Positions 30,176-36,088 of a DNA stretch of 36,088 nt are shown here, piece by piece (the stretch's first letter is position 1; each line of letters begins with the position of its first letter). The position numbers and the translations under genes are program-made. The notes under the pieces were generated by a model. That model was not told the DNA's origin. It saw only the letters and a list, made by a program, of their open reading frames with translations, and searched no databases. The stretch spans positions 1-36,088 of the forward strand of contig JAIRUP010000010.1 of NCBI GenBank assembly GCA_031254335.1. Reading direction: 5' to 3'. The stretch comes from Rickettsiales bacterium (GTDB taxonomy: Bacteria; Pseudomonadota; Alphaproteobacteria; Rs-D84).

Positions 30176-30582
30176 TTCGACCCCCCACCAAAACCGCGAA
30201 GCGGTTTTGGCTCCCCCGCAAGGGGGGAGCTGGAAATTGAATTCAATAATTTATCCATTTTGGTGGCGCGTTCGAGCGTGTCGTCGTATTCGAACCTTAT
30301 GTCCGGGACGAATTTCTGATTCATTATGCGGCCAAGCTCCCGCCGGATTTTCGGCGTCGCGCTTTCCAAGGCATGCGCCACCCTTTCGCGGTCCGCGCCC
30401 GCCGCCGTAAAATAATAAAGCCGGACGAACTGCAAGCCGCCCGCCGCTTCGGCCCCCGACAGGGACACCCTGCCGATTTCCCCCTCGGCATAATCGCGCG
30501 CGAGGATTGCCGCGACATGCGCCTGCACCGCGCTTGCGACTTTATCGTTCCGATTGAAATTCTTGGGTCTGCCGTTTTTCAT
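30172..30582 (-). CDS. rbfA: Ribosome-binding factor A
   Basis: This 136-residue protein fits RbfA (KH-type 30S maturation factor). After a basic start ([20 protein letters not shown]) come [20 protein letters not shown], the alpha-beta segment with [36 protein letters not shown], and the [11 protein letters not shown] helix, all typical of the family. The last 17 or so residues come from repeat B7, which replaced or extended the native C-terminus while keeping the ATGA overlap with lepA. The start at 30582 is chosen by family length; no strong Shine-Dalgarno is visible. In most proteobacteria rbfA follows infB. Confidence 0.92.
   Translation of the reverse strand: MKNGRPKNFNRNDKVASAVQAHVAAILARDYAEGEIGRVSLSGAEAAGGLQFVRLYYFTAAGADRERVAHALESATPKIRRELGRIMNQKFVPDIRFEYDDTLERATKMDKLLNSISSSPLAGEPKPLRGFGGGSK
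30181..30230 (+). repeat. Family B repeat, copy B7, forming the rbfA C-terminus
   Basis: CCCCCCACC, a CAAAACCGC/GCGGTTTTG hairpin, then CTCCCCC-GCAA-GGGGGGAG. On the minus strand it reads [17 protein letters not shown], followed only by SK and the rbfA stop. Confidence 0.9.
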
Positions 30583-30640
30583 TTTGTCATTGTAATGGAT
30601 GGGGGAATAATTTACAATAAGAAAACAATAATGCGGCCGG

Positions 30641-30669
30641 GATTCCCCGGTCAAGCCGGGGAATGACAA
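30641..30669 (+). repeat. Family D repeat, copy D4
   Basis: GATTCCCCGG-TCAAG-CCGGGGAATGACAA, a perfect CCCCGG/CCGGGG hairpin with GATT/AATG flanks. It lies five bases before the yqaA-like start, between divergent genes. Confidence 0.82.
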
Positions 30670-30673
30670 TTTT

Positions 30674-31246
30674 ATGAAACTTAAAACTTGGCTTATGAAG
30701 AATTCCAGCCACCCGGTCGCACTGGTCGCGGTGTTCTTCCTGACGCTCGCCGAATCCGTCTTCCTGTTCATTCCGCCCGAAGTCTTCATAACCCCGCCAA
30801 TCGTGTCCGACAAAAAAAAGGCCGTTCCCGTCGTCATTCTCGCGTCCCTTGGGTCCCTGGCCGGCGGCGCGATTTCATACCTTATCGGCGCCTTCATGTA
30901 TAATTCCATCGGCGTTTGGATTATCGAAAACTTTTCAAGCCCCGAAAAATTCGAGATGGCCCGCACGATGTTCATAACCCAGGGTTTCCTTATCATATTC
31001 GTCGCCGCGTTCACCCCCATGCCTTTCAAGCTGCTGGCCATGGCCGCGGGGTTCATCGGGTTCAACCCATGGCTGTTCCTTGGCGTGTCCGGGATTTTCC
31101 GCGCCGCCCGATTCGCCATGGTCGCCGCGCTTGTCCACCGCTATCAGGCCGGGTTCAAGGCCGTGCTGGAAAAGTATTTCTGGTGGGGCGTCAGCATTGG
31201 AATTGTTGTTGCAGTTTTGGGATTGGCTGTATTATCATTTATATAA
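30674..31246 (+). CDS. YqaA/DedA-type (VTT domain) inner-membrane protein
   Basis: This 190-residue protein with four or five membrane segments resembles the small DedA/YqaA branch of the SNARE-associated/VTT domain family. It has an LAESVFLFIPPEVFITP entry loop, a Gly-rich helix ASLGSLAGGAISYLIGAFM, and the FTPMPFKLLAMAAGFIGFNPWLFL re-entrant region with the family's basic RAARF sequence after it. Members act in membrane homeostasis, some as lipid flippases; a substrate cannot be assigned. No good Shine-Dalgarno precedes the ATG at 30674; 30695 is an alternative. ftsE follows after 53 bases that contain repeat E3. Confidence 0.85.
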   Translation: MKLKTWLMKNSSHPVALVAVFFLTLAESVFLFIPPEVFITPPIVSDKKKAVPVVILASLGSLAGGAISYLIGAFMYNSIGVWIIENFSSPEKFEMARTMFITQGFLIIFVAAFTPMPFKLLAMAAGFIGFNPWLFLGVSGIFRAARFAMVAALVHRYQAGFKAVLEKYFWWGVSIGIVVAVLGLAVLSFI

Positions 31247-31262
31247 GGATGTTAGTTATCAC

Positions 31263-31290
31263 TGGATGCCAGCCTGCGCTGGCATGACGG
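31263..31290 (+). repeat. Family E repeat, copy E3, before ftsE
   Basis: TGGATGCCAGC-CTGC-GCTGGCATGACGG: a GCCAGC/GCTGGC hairpin with the family tail. The GACGGCGGAG at its right edge includes the ftsE Shine-Dalgarno (GGAG). Confidence 0.8.
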
Positions 31291-31299
31291 CGGAGAAAG

Positions 31300-32133
31300 A
31301 TGAACAATAACTTTTTGGATTTGCCGGAGGAGAAGGCCCGCGCGCCCCAGCGGAACATAATCTCGTTTTCCGAAGTCGGCGTTCGATACGGAAAAAATCC
31401 CGAAATCATTTCCGACGCATCGTTCGGAATCAGCGACAAGTCCTTCTTCTTCCTGACCGGCGCGTCAGGCGCGGGAAAGACTTCCCTTATGCGCCTTATC
31501 AACATGACCCACGCCCAGTCCCGCGGAGTCGTCAAAATATTCGGCCGGAACACAAAGACCCTGAGCCGCGACGAGATTTCCAACCTGCGCCGCAGAATCG
31601 GATTCGTGTTCCAGGACTATTGCCTTATCAACACCATGACCGTTTTCGACAATGTCGCCCTGCCGCTTGCCGCGCGCGGCGAGGACAAGGCCAAGACGCG
31701 CCGCCTGGTCATGCGGATTCTTGAATGGATTGGGCTTGCCGCCGCCGCAAACGCATATCCGCTGAACCTTTCCGGCGGACAGCAGCAGCGCGTCGCAATC
31801 GCGCGCGCCGTCGTGTCCCGGCCGGACATCCTTCTCGCCGACGAGCCGACCGGCAACCTGGACGAGGAGAACGAAAAAAAGCTGATGGACCTTTTCGTCA
31901 AACTGAACCGCGCGGGGACCGCCGTCATATTCGCGACCCACAGCAGGAAACTTCTTGAATCATACGACTATCCCCAGATTCACATCGAGAACAGGCATGT
32001 AAGCCTTAGGAAGGAAAAATTTTCCGGCGCGCCGAAAAGAAACCCGTTCGAGAATGTGTTCAAGGGGTTTAATAATGATATTTTACAAAAGGAGATGCCG
32101 ACCTTCGTCGGCATGACAAAGAATAATGATTAA
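31300..32133 (+). CDS. ftsE: Cell-division ATP-binding protein FtsE
   Basis: This 277-residue ABC ATPase has Walker A GASGAGKT (54-61), Q loop FQDYCL, signature LSGGQQQR, Walker B ILLADEPTGNLD and H loop ATHS. With FtsX it forms the inner-membrane complex that controls periplasmic peptidoglycan hydrolases during division. It has about 20 extra residues at the N-terminus and 40 at the C-terminus compared with typical FtsE (about 220-230). The final residues MPTFVGMTKNND come from repeat E2. The start has GGAG six bases upstream. It overlaps ftsX by eight bases. Confidence 0.95.
   Translation: MNNNFLDLPEEKARAPQRNIISFSEVGVRYGKNPEIISDASFGISDKSFFFLTGASGAGKTSLMRLINMTHAQSRGVVKIFGRNTKTLSRDEISNLRRRIGFVFQDYCLINTMTVFDNVALPLAARGEDKAKTRRLVMRILEWIGLAAAANAYPLNLSGGQQQRVAIARAVVSRPDILLADEPTGNLDEENEKKLMDLFVKLNRAGTAVIFATHSRKLLESYDYPQIHIENRHVSLRKEKFSGAPKRNPFENVFKGFNNDILQKEMPTFVGMTKNND
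32094..32118 (+). repeat. Family E repeat, copy E2, forming the ftsE C-terminus
   Basis: GATGCCGACC-TTC-GTCGGCATGACA, identical in its core to E1. Here the frame is shifted relative to E1, so ATGA is read through as part of GMT and the gene ends 18 bases later. Confidence 0.85.
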
Positions 32134-32980
32134 AAGGTCGGGGGTTTTTCAGCCGTCAAAAGACCAGGCGGTTTTCCTGGCCGGGCTTTCCGCGCTTATG
32201 TCGTTTTTAATCGTCCTTGCCCTTGGCGTCGCACTGGCCCTTTCCAACGCGACCGAAAAATGGAGCCGAAGCTGGGACATGAAGGCGACCGTTCAGATTC
32301 TCGGCGGAGGCGACATCGACGCCGCCAAGAAAATCCTGAAAGGCGAATCCGCCCGCATAAAGTCCAGCCAGGTTCTTTCCGAGGCCGAACTGTCCCGGAT
32401 GCTTAAACCATGGATGCAGGGGACGCGCGACCTTTCAGGCTATCTGCCCGTTCAAATCGACATAACATTCAACAAATCATCCGACATCCGCATCCTTGCC
32501 GACAAGATGGAAAATGTCCGCGGCGTCAAATTCATCCCGCATTCCGACGCCGTCAAAAAAATCATGGTTTTCGGAAGCGCGACCCAGGTTCTCGCCGTAA
32601 TCCTGATTCTTTTCGTAATCCTCGCCAGCTTCGCCTCCATCGTGTTCGCCACGAACAGCATAATCAAAATCCATTCCCGCGAAATCGAAATCCTGGCCGT
32701 GGTCGGCGCATACGATTCCTTCGCAATCAACCATATCAGCGCCATCATCCTTAGACTTGTCGCAATCGGAGCCGCGCTTGGCCTTGTGCTCGGCGCGCTT
32801 GGAATTTTCGGAATCCTTGAAATCGCCGCCGCACAAAAAACCGGAATCGTTTCCGCGATGGACATCGGCGCCGCAGACATTCTGAAACTTGGAACCGTTC
32901 CGATTCTTCTGTCCGTCGGCGCCTTCATGGTTTCAAGGAGCGTCATAAAGAGGACCCTTTCCGGGAAGATATTCGAATGA
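32126..32980 (+). CDS. ftsX: Cell-division permease FtsX
   Basis: This 284-residue protein has the FtsX layout: a cytoplasmic N-terminus, a first membrane segment (about 18-42), an extracytoplasmic domain (about 43-150, including VQILGGGDIDAAKKIL and LPVQIDITFN), then three membrane segments with the FtsX/MacB-type core (FATNSIIKIHSREIEILAVVGAYDSFAINHI). It transmits FtsE ATPase activity to the cell wall. It starts inside ftsE (ATGATTAA overlap) and ends in an ATGA overlap with the DUF218 gene, so the three are coupled. Confidence 0.93.
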   Translation: MIKRSGVFQPSKDQAVFLAGLSALMSFLIVLALGVALALSNATEKWSRSWDMKATVQILGGGDIDAAKKILKGESARIKSSQVLSEAELSRMLKPWMQGTRDLSGYLPVQIDITFNKSSDIRILADKMENVRGVKFIPHSDAVKKIMVFGSATQVLAVILILFVILASFASIVFATNSIIKIHSREIEILAVVGAYDSFAINHISAIILRLVAIGAALGLVLGALGIFGILEIAAAQKTGIVSAMDIGAADILKLGTVPILLSVGAFMVSRSVIKRTLSGKIFE

Positions 32981-33507
32981 TTATATCCACCGCAATCAAA
33001 ACCCTTTTCCGCCCAAGCAGCCTGATTGTCCTTATAATCGTGATTCTCGGCGTCGTTTTCGTCCACGCCGTCCCGGAATGCCGCGCGGTTCGGTCCAAAA
33101 ACATCGTCGTCGTGACCGGCGACAAGACACGAATCCCCAAGGCCATCGAAATCGCCGAGATTCGCGGCGATTCGCGCCTTTTCATTTCCGGCGCCGGAAG
33201 CCACGACCTTAAACTTCCGAAAAACATGAAAATCGAAATCGAGACCGAATCCAAGACGACCTATGAAAACAGCATCGCAATCCGCGACTGGGTTCTGCGC
33301 CACGGATTCGACGACATCGCCCTTATAACATCCGATTACCACATGTGGCGAACTCTGTTATTGGTGAGGCGGCAGCTGCCTTTCACCAAGGTAGAGGTTT
33401 GTCCCGTGGAGTCCCCCGGCATGACGCGGCGGCGCAAGTTGGAATTGTGGATTACCGAATTCGGGAAATACATCATGACGATGGTCGGAGTTAATGACAA
33501 AAAATAA
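32977..33507 (+). CDS. YdcF/SanA-type DUF218 membrane protein
   Basis: This 176-residue protein has one N-terminal membrane segment (about 14-30) and a DUF218 domain: NIVVVTGDKTR, RLFISGAG, ESKTTYENSIAIRDW and ALITSDYHMWRTLLLVRRQLP. The family (ElyC, SanA, YdcF) is linked to envelope and peptidoglycan precursor homeostasis; the reaction is not established. Its place between ftsX and plsC is a known alphaproteobacterial arrangement. The final residues (NDKK) and the stop codon lie inside the left end of element A6. Confidence 0.9.
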   Translation: MIISTAIKTLFRPSSLIVLIIVILGVVFVHAVPECRAVRSKNIVVVTGDKTRIPKAIEIAEIRGDSRLFISGAGSHDLKLPKNMKIEIETESKTTYENSIAIRDWVLRHGFDDIALITSDYHMWRTLLLVRRQLPFTKVEVCPVESPGMTRRRKLELWITEFGKYIMTMVGVNDKK

Positions 33508-33663
33508 AGCGGGAATTTTCAATTTCGCGTCCAATCATTCACTACGCTTCGAAAAACCGACACGCCGCGGACGCCCCAGTCCAGACGGCGGTCGGTTTTT
33601 CTTGGTATTGAACGATTATCCATCGGAATTGCGTTCCCGCTAATATTTTTTGAGTTTATAATA
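33494..33663 (+). repeat. Family A palindromic element, copy A6
   Basis: It starts ATGACAAAAAATAAAGCGGG inside the DUF218 gene. The outer stem pairs AGCGGGAA with TTCCCGCT. The AATTTCGCG region faces CGGAATTGCG, and the middle arm is CCAATCATTCACTA/TGGTATTGAACGATT. The inner arm is GAAAAACCGAC/GTCGGTTTTTC with the GGAC-GCCCCA-GTCC apex of A1. The right end ATTTTTTGAGTTTATAAT contains a possible -10 box for plsC. Confidence 0.88.
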
Positions 33664-33674
33664 ACGAGGGTGAA

Positions 33675-34328
33675 ATGTTCAGAACAATAATAACAAAAAC
33701 TTTGATTTACGCTTGGTTCGCGCTGGCGAGCTTGGTCATGCTGGCGGGCGTCGTCAGCCCCAAGGCAGCGCGGTTGGCCATGAAAATATCCAGCGGCGGC
33801 GCGCTTGTCATCGCGCGCGTTGTCGGCGGAATCAGATACGAAGTAGTCGGAAAGATTCCGGCGCGCGGAATCGTCGCCGCGAAGCACATGTCCATGATGG
33901 AGACCGGGATTCTTTTCCACGAGATTCCGGGTTCCTTCTTCGTCATAAAAAAGGAGCTTGCCATGATTCCGTTTTACGGATGGTCGCTTGTGCGCGCAGG
34001 CATGCTTCCCGTCGACCGCAAGCGCGCGAATATGGAAAGTTTGGTGCGCGCCGCAAGCGAGCGCATGGCGGCGGGCGGCGTCATGGTGATTTTCCCCGAA
34101 GGCACGCGCGTGGCCGCGGGCGACGGTTCCAGATTCAAGGGCGGCGTTGTCCGAATCGCGCGCGCGACGCACGCGCCGATTACGCCAGTCGGCTTGGACA
34201 CAGGTCTTTATTGGCCGAAGCGCGGGCGGATGGTGCCGGGGACCGCGAAGGTGATTTTCGGCGAGGCGCTGCCGTGGGACGCGAGCTTGGAAGAGATTAA
34301 GGAAGAGATTCAGAAGAGGTCGGCATGA
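33675..34328 (+). CDS. plsC: 1-acyl-sn-glycerol-3-phosphate acyltransferase
   Basis: This 217-residue protein has an N-terminal membrane segment (about 8-27) and acyltransferase motifs: KHMSMMET (His71, Glu76), GMLPVDR near 110, FPEGTR (140-145) and TPVGLDTG near 175. The HX4E form, rather than HX4D, is common in alphaproteobacterial PlsC. It makes phosphatidic acid from lysophosphatidic acid at the inner membrane. GAGGGTG lies just before the ATG. The TGA stop lies within the first bases of element A7. Confidence 0.93.
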   Translation: MFRTIITKTLIYAWFALASLVMLAGVVSPKAARLAMKISSGGALVIARVVGGIRYEVVGKIPARGIVAAKHMSMMETGILFHEIPGSFFVIKKELAMIPFYGWSLVRAGMLPVDRKRANMESLVRAASERMAAGGVMVIFPEGTRVAAGDGSRFKGGVVRIARATHAPITPVGLDTGLYWPKRGRMVPGTAKVIFGEALPWDASLEEIKEEIQKRSA

Positions 34329-34491
34329 CAAAAAATCCAACCTCGGTAATTCGTTTTCGGTCCATAACGCCGATTAACGGCGGGAAACCGTCTTCGCAGG
34401 AGCGGCAAGCCTAGCGCGCGACGGTTTCCCTTGTTCCTCGGCGTTCTATCCTCGAAAACGCGACCTCGTTAGGATTTTTAGAGTTTATTAA
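34325..34491 (+). repeat. Family A palindromic element, copy A7
   Basis: It lies between convergent genes and begins in the plsC stop (ATGACAAAAAATCC). The outer stem pairs AATCCAACCTCGGTAATTCG with CGCGACCTCGTTAGGATT imperfectly. The middle arm is AACGCCGATTAAC/GTTCCTCGGCGTT, and the inner arm GGGAAACCGTC/GACGGTTTCCC. The apex is AGG-AGCGGCAAG-CCT as in A5. With T-rich right and A-rich left ends it could stop transcription from both sides. Confidence 0.88.
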
Positions 34492-34492
34492 A

Positions 34493-36088
34493 TTATCTGT
34501 TCGGCGCCAGGGAGAATTGGTCGCGCCAGCCGGACACCCGGGTTCCGCCGACCGTGCATTGGACATTCTCGAATCCCGTGTCGGACTGCGCCGACTTCAT
34601 AAGGCTGTTCACCACGAATCCGCCCACCGCGCCCAAGGCAACGCCCACCGCAGAATCGACTATATATCTTTTCGCGCTGTATGTGCCGTCCGCGCCCACC
34701 CATCTGCTTGCGTCGGTCAGTTTGTGCGCGCCCAAGGATTTGAGGGCGGGTGCGTCGTTGTCGTCTTCTGACGAATTGACGGCAAGCGGCTTGAACTGGT
34801 TCTTGTCGAACTGCTCGAAGGCGAAATATTCCAGCCATGCGATTTCCTCCTCCGCGCTAAGGCCCGTTCCGACGATGGAGGCGCGGCCGATTCCGATGTC
34901 TATCCGCCCGCCCGCGGACTCTATCCTTTGCGAAAGCTGGGCGAAGCGGGACGAGCTTATGATTTGATTGCGCGCGCTTTTATCAAACAGATAATCCCTG
35001 ATTTTATTCCGCTCGTCCAGTGTGAAATCGCTTTGGAAATCCCTGAAATTTTGGAGCATCGCGCCCGCTGTCGCAGGCGACAGAGGGTCTTCGTTCTTCG
35101 CCGCGTTCCGTGCGCGAAGCAGATTGTCTCTTCGTTGCTTTTCGGCCTTTATCTGGGCTTCGGTTTTTGTTTTCTCGGCCTCTATTCGGTCGAGCATTTT
35201 TCGTATTTGGCCGGATTTATCCGCCAACTGAGCGACCGTCAGATGGCTGACATTCTGCGCGACATCGGAAGAAATTCTCGCCATGTCCGTATAGTCGGAC
35301 TTCATGTCTTCGGGTATTTCCATTTTATCAAGAGTCTTGAAGAGGGCCAGGAAATCCGACCGCGCATTTTTCAGAGCTTCCTGTTCGGAATCAAACTTGC
35401 TCTTGAAAGCCGCAAAGTTGTTTTTTGCGTCTTTGACGGCCTTTTGCAAAGAAGTGAGGGTTTGCTTGGCGGATTCCGGCTTGTCGTCCTGTATCGCGGC
35501 CATCAAATCGTTTTTCAGCGCGCTTATTTTGTCGCTGTCCAAAATAGAGGCGCGGGAGCTTTCCGGCACGAGCCGCTCTATATCGTTTTGCAAGGTGAAC
35601 AGTGAATCATTGGTGTTCGCCAATTCGCTCATGATATTCTGATATTTCGCCGCGAGCTGGGAATTGTTCTTTATATTCTCGACTTTCCTATTATATTCAT
35701 CCAACTCGTCCTTGTCCTTCTGCGAGATTTGCTGAGTTGTCTGCGAGGAGCGCGGGCCCGTGCAATAGCCGAGAGGAAAATTTTCATCGTTCGAGTTGAT
35801 TTTTCTGGCCAGGTCGCAACTGTTGTTCGCGCCCCATTCCCTGCATATATTGGACGCGCCTAAGTATATGAACACCCCGCTGTCCGGATTCGCATACCAT
35901 GTGCCTTTCGGAAGGGGTGTTTTATCGGCATAGCAGACAAGATTCGTCGTATTTGTCGTAATCGTTCCGCCGCATATCTTTTGGACGAAATCCCTGCAAT
36001 TAACAGACCCATATCCGCTGATATTTATTTGCGTTTCCGCCGGCGTCGGCGCATTTTGCTGGGGGGGGGGATTGCTTGGCGCTGGCGC
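34493..36088 (-). CDS. Large coiled-coil, cysteine-containing envelope protein, N-terminus outside the window
   Basis: The frame stays open to the right edge, so at least 530 residues are present and the start is missing. The visible part begins with a Pro/Ala/Asn-rich stretch encoded partly by a run of ten C (36061-36070). Next is a region with cysteines (VNCRDFVQKICGG, NLVCYADK, NICREWG, NSCDLARK, GYCTGP) that may form disulfides. A long Lys/Glu/Gln/Asn-rich coiled coil follows (about 330 residues). Near the end comes a Gly-zipper hydrophobic segment (VGVALGAVGGFVVNSLM) and a short tail with one more cysteine. I do not recognise a named family. The composition suggests an exported or surface protein; secretion route is unknown. 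Confidence 0.7.
   Translation of the reverse strand, partial: APAPSNPPPQQNAPTPAETQINISGYGSVNCRDFVQKICGGTITTNTTNLVCYADKTPLPKGTWYANPDSGVFIYLGASNICREWGANNSCDLARKINSNDENFPLGYCTGPRSSQTTQQISQKDKDELDEYNRKVENIKNNSQLAAKYQNIMSELANTNDSLFTLQNDIERLVPESSRASILDSDKISALKNDLMAAIQDDKPESAKQTLTSLQKAVKDAKNNFAAFKSKFDSEQEALKNARSDFLALFKTLDKMEIPEDMKSDYTDMARISSDVAQNVSHLTVAQLADKSGQIRKMLDRIEAEKTKTEAQIKAEKQRRDNLLRARNAAKNEDPLSPATAGAMLQNFRDFQSDFTLDERNKIRDYLFDKSARNQIISSSRFAQLSQRIESAGGRIDIGIGRASIVGTGLSAEEEIAWLEYFAFEQFDKNQFKPLAVNSSEDDNDAPALKSLGAHKLTDASRWVGADGTYSAKRYIVDSAVGVALGAVGGFVVNSLMKSAQSDTGFENVQCTVGGTRVSGWRDQFSLAPNR

Noticed and set aside
3281-34491. CRISPR array
   Set aside because: The repeats are dispersed singly through intergenic and coding regions, with no regular spacers and no cas genes.
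2343-34491. Family A as group II intron, attC site or insertion sequence
   Set aside because: There is no reverse transcriptase, integrase or transposase frame in any copy, no domain V-like motif, and no visible target-site duplication that holds across copies.

Overview
The window looks like the chromosome of a deep-branching, probably host-associated or small-genome alphaproteobacterium (inference). The basis is gene content and order: ftsE-ftsX-ydcF/DUF218-plsC, a membrane-anchored YfgM-like protein followed by a BamB-like lipoprotein, an RpoH-type sigma factor, a DciA-like DUF721 protein, MltA divergent from SecB, and a PlsC whose catalytic motif is the alphaproteobacterial HX4E form. Base composition is about 55% GC. 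No tRNA, rRNA, CRISPR array, transposase or integrase was recognised.

Layout. 0.1-2.2 kb (minus): ybaB and rpsA. 2.5-5 kb (plus): rph, the yfgM-like gene and a short bamB-like gene. 5-6.8 kb (minus): cvpA and mltA. 6.9-8.8 kb (plus): secB, rpoH, dciA-like. 8.8-9.4 kb (minus): membrane-anchored CPYC thioredoxin/glutaredoxin-like protein. 9.6-15.7 kb (minus): an operon of five tandem VirB6/TrbL-like polytopic membrane proteins, every junction a start/stop overlap. 15.8-19.4 kb (minus): dnaX-pbp1A. 19.5-23.6 kb (plus): nusA-infB behind an attenuator-like leader. 23.8-24.2 kb (plus): a structured RNA with its own promoter and terminator, then a 55-aa ORF. 24.3-28.3 kb (minus): three overlapping genes for pilin-like, PilV/shufflon-type proteins. 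28.4-30.6 kb (minus): rbfA-lepA. 30.7-34.3 kb (plus): yqaA/DedA-type gene, ftsE, ftsX, ydcF-like, plsC. 34.5 kb to the right edge (minus): a large coiled-coil, cysteine-containing envelope protein, incomplete.

The most unusual property is the load of palindromic repeats. Family A is a set of about 168-bp nested palindromes (six full copies and one internally deleted copy); its copies differ in sequence but keep pairing by compensatory changes. Family B is a two-hairpin element of about 50 bp (seven copies). Families C, D and E are shorter hairpins. At least ten have been absorbed in frame into protein genes (dnaX, infB, rpoH, rbfA, ftsE, bamB-like, three VirB6-like genes and the 55-aa ORF). 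Others supply stop codons, Shine-Dalgarno sequences or -35 boxes. This resembles the palindromic elements known in Rickettsia and Wolbachia, but I cannot tell from sequence alone whether these families are known.

The accessory content is envelope- and secretion-related: five VirB6-like channel proteins, three minor-pilin-like proteins with beta-rich tails, a periplasmic thiol protein and a giant surface-type protein. The VirB6-like proteins share a membrane-side cysteine pattern. I infer that they could belong to one secretion or conjugation-like apparatus whose ATPases and core proteins lie outside the window.
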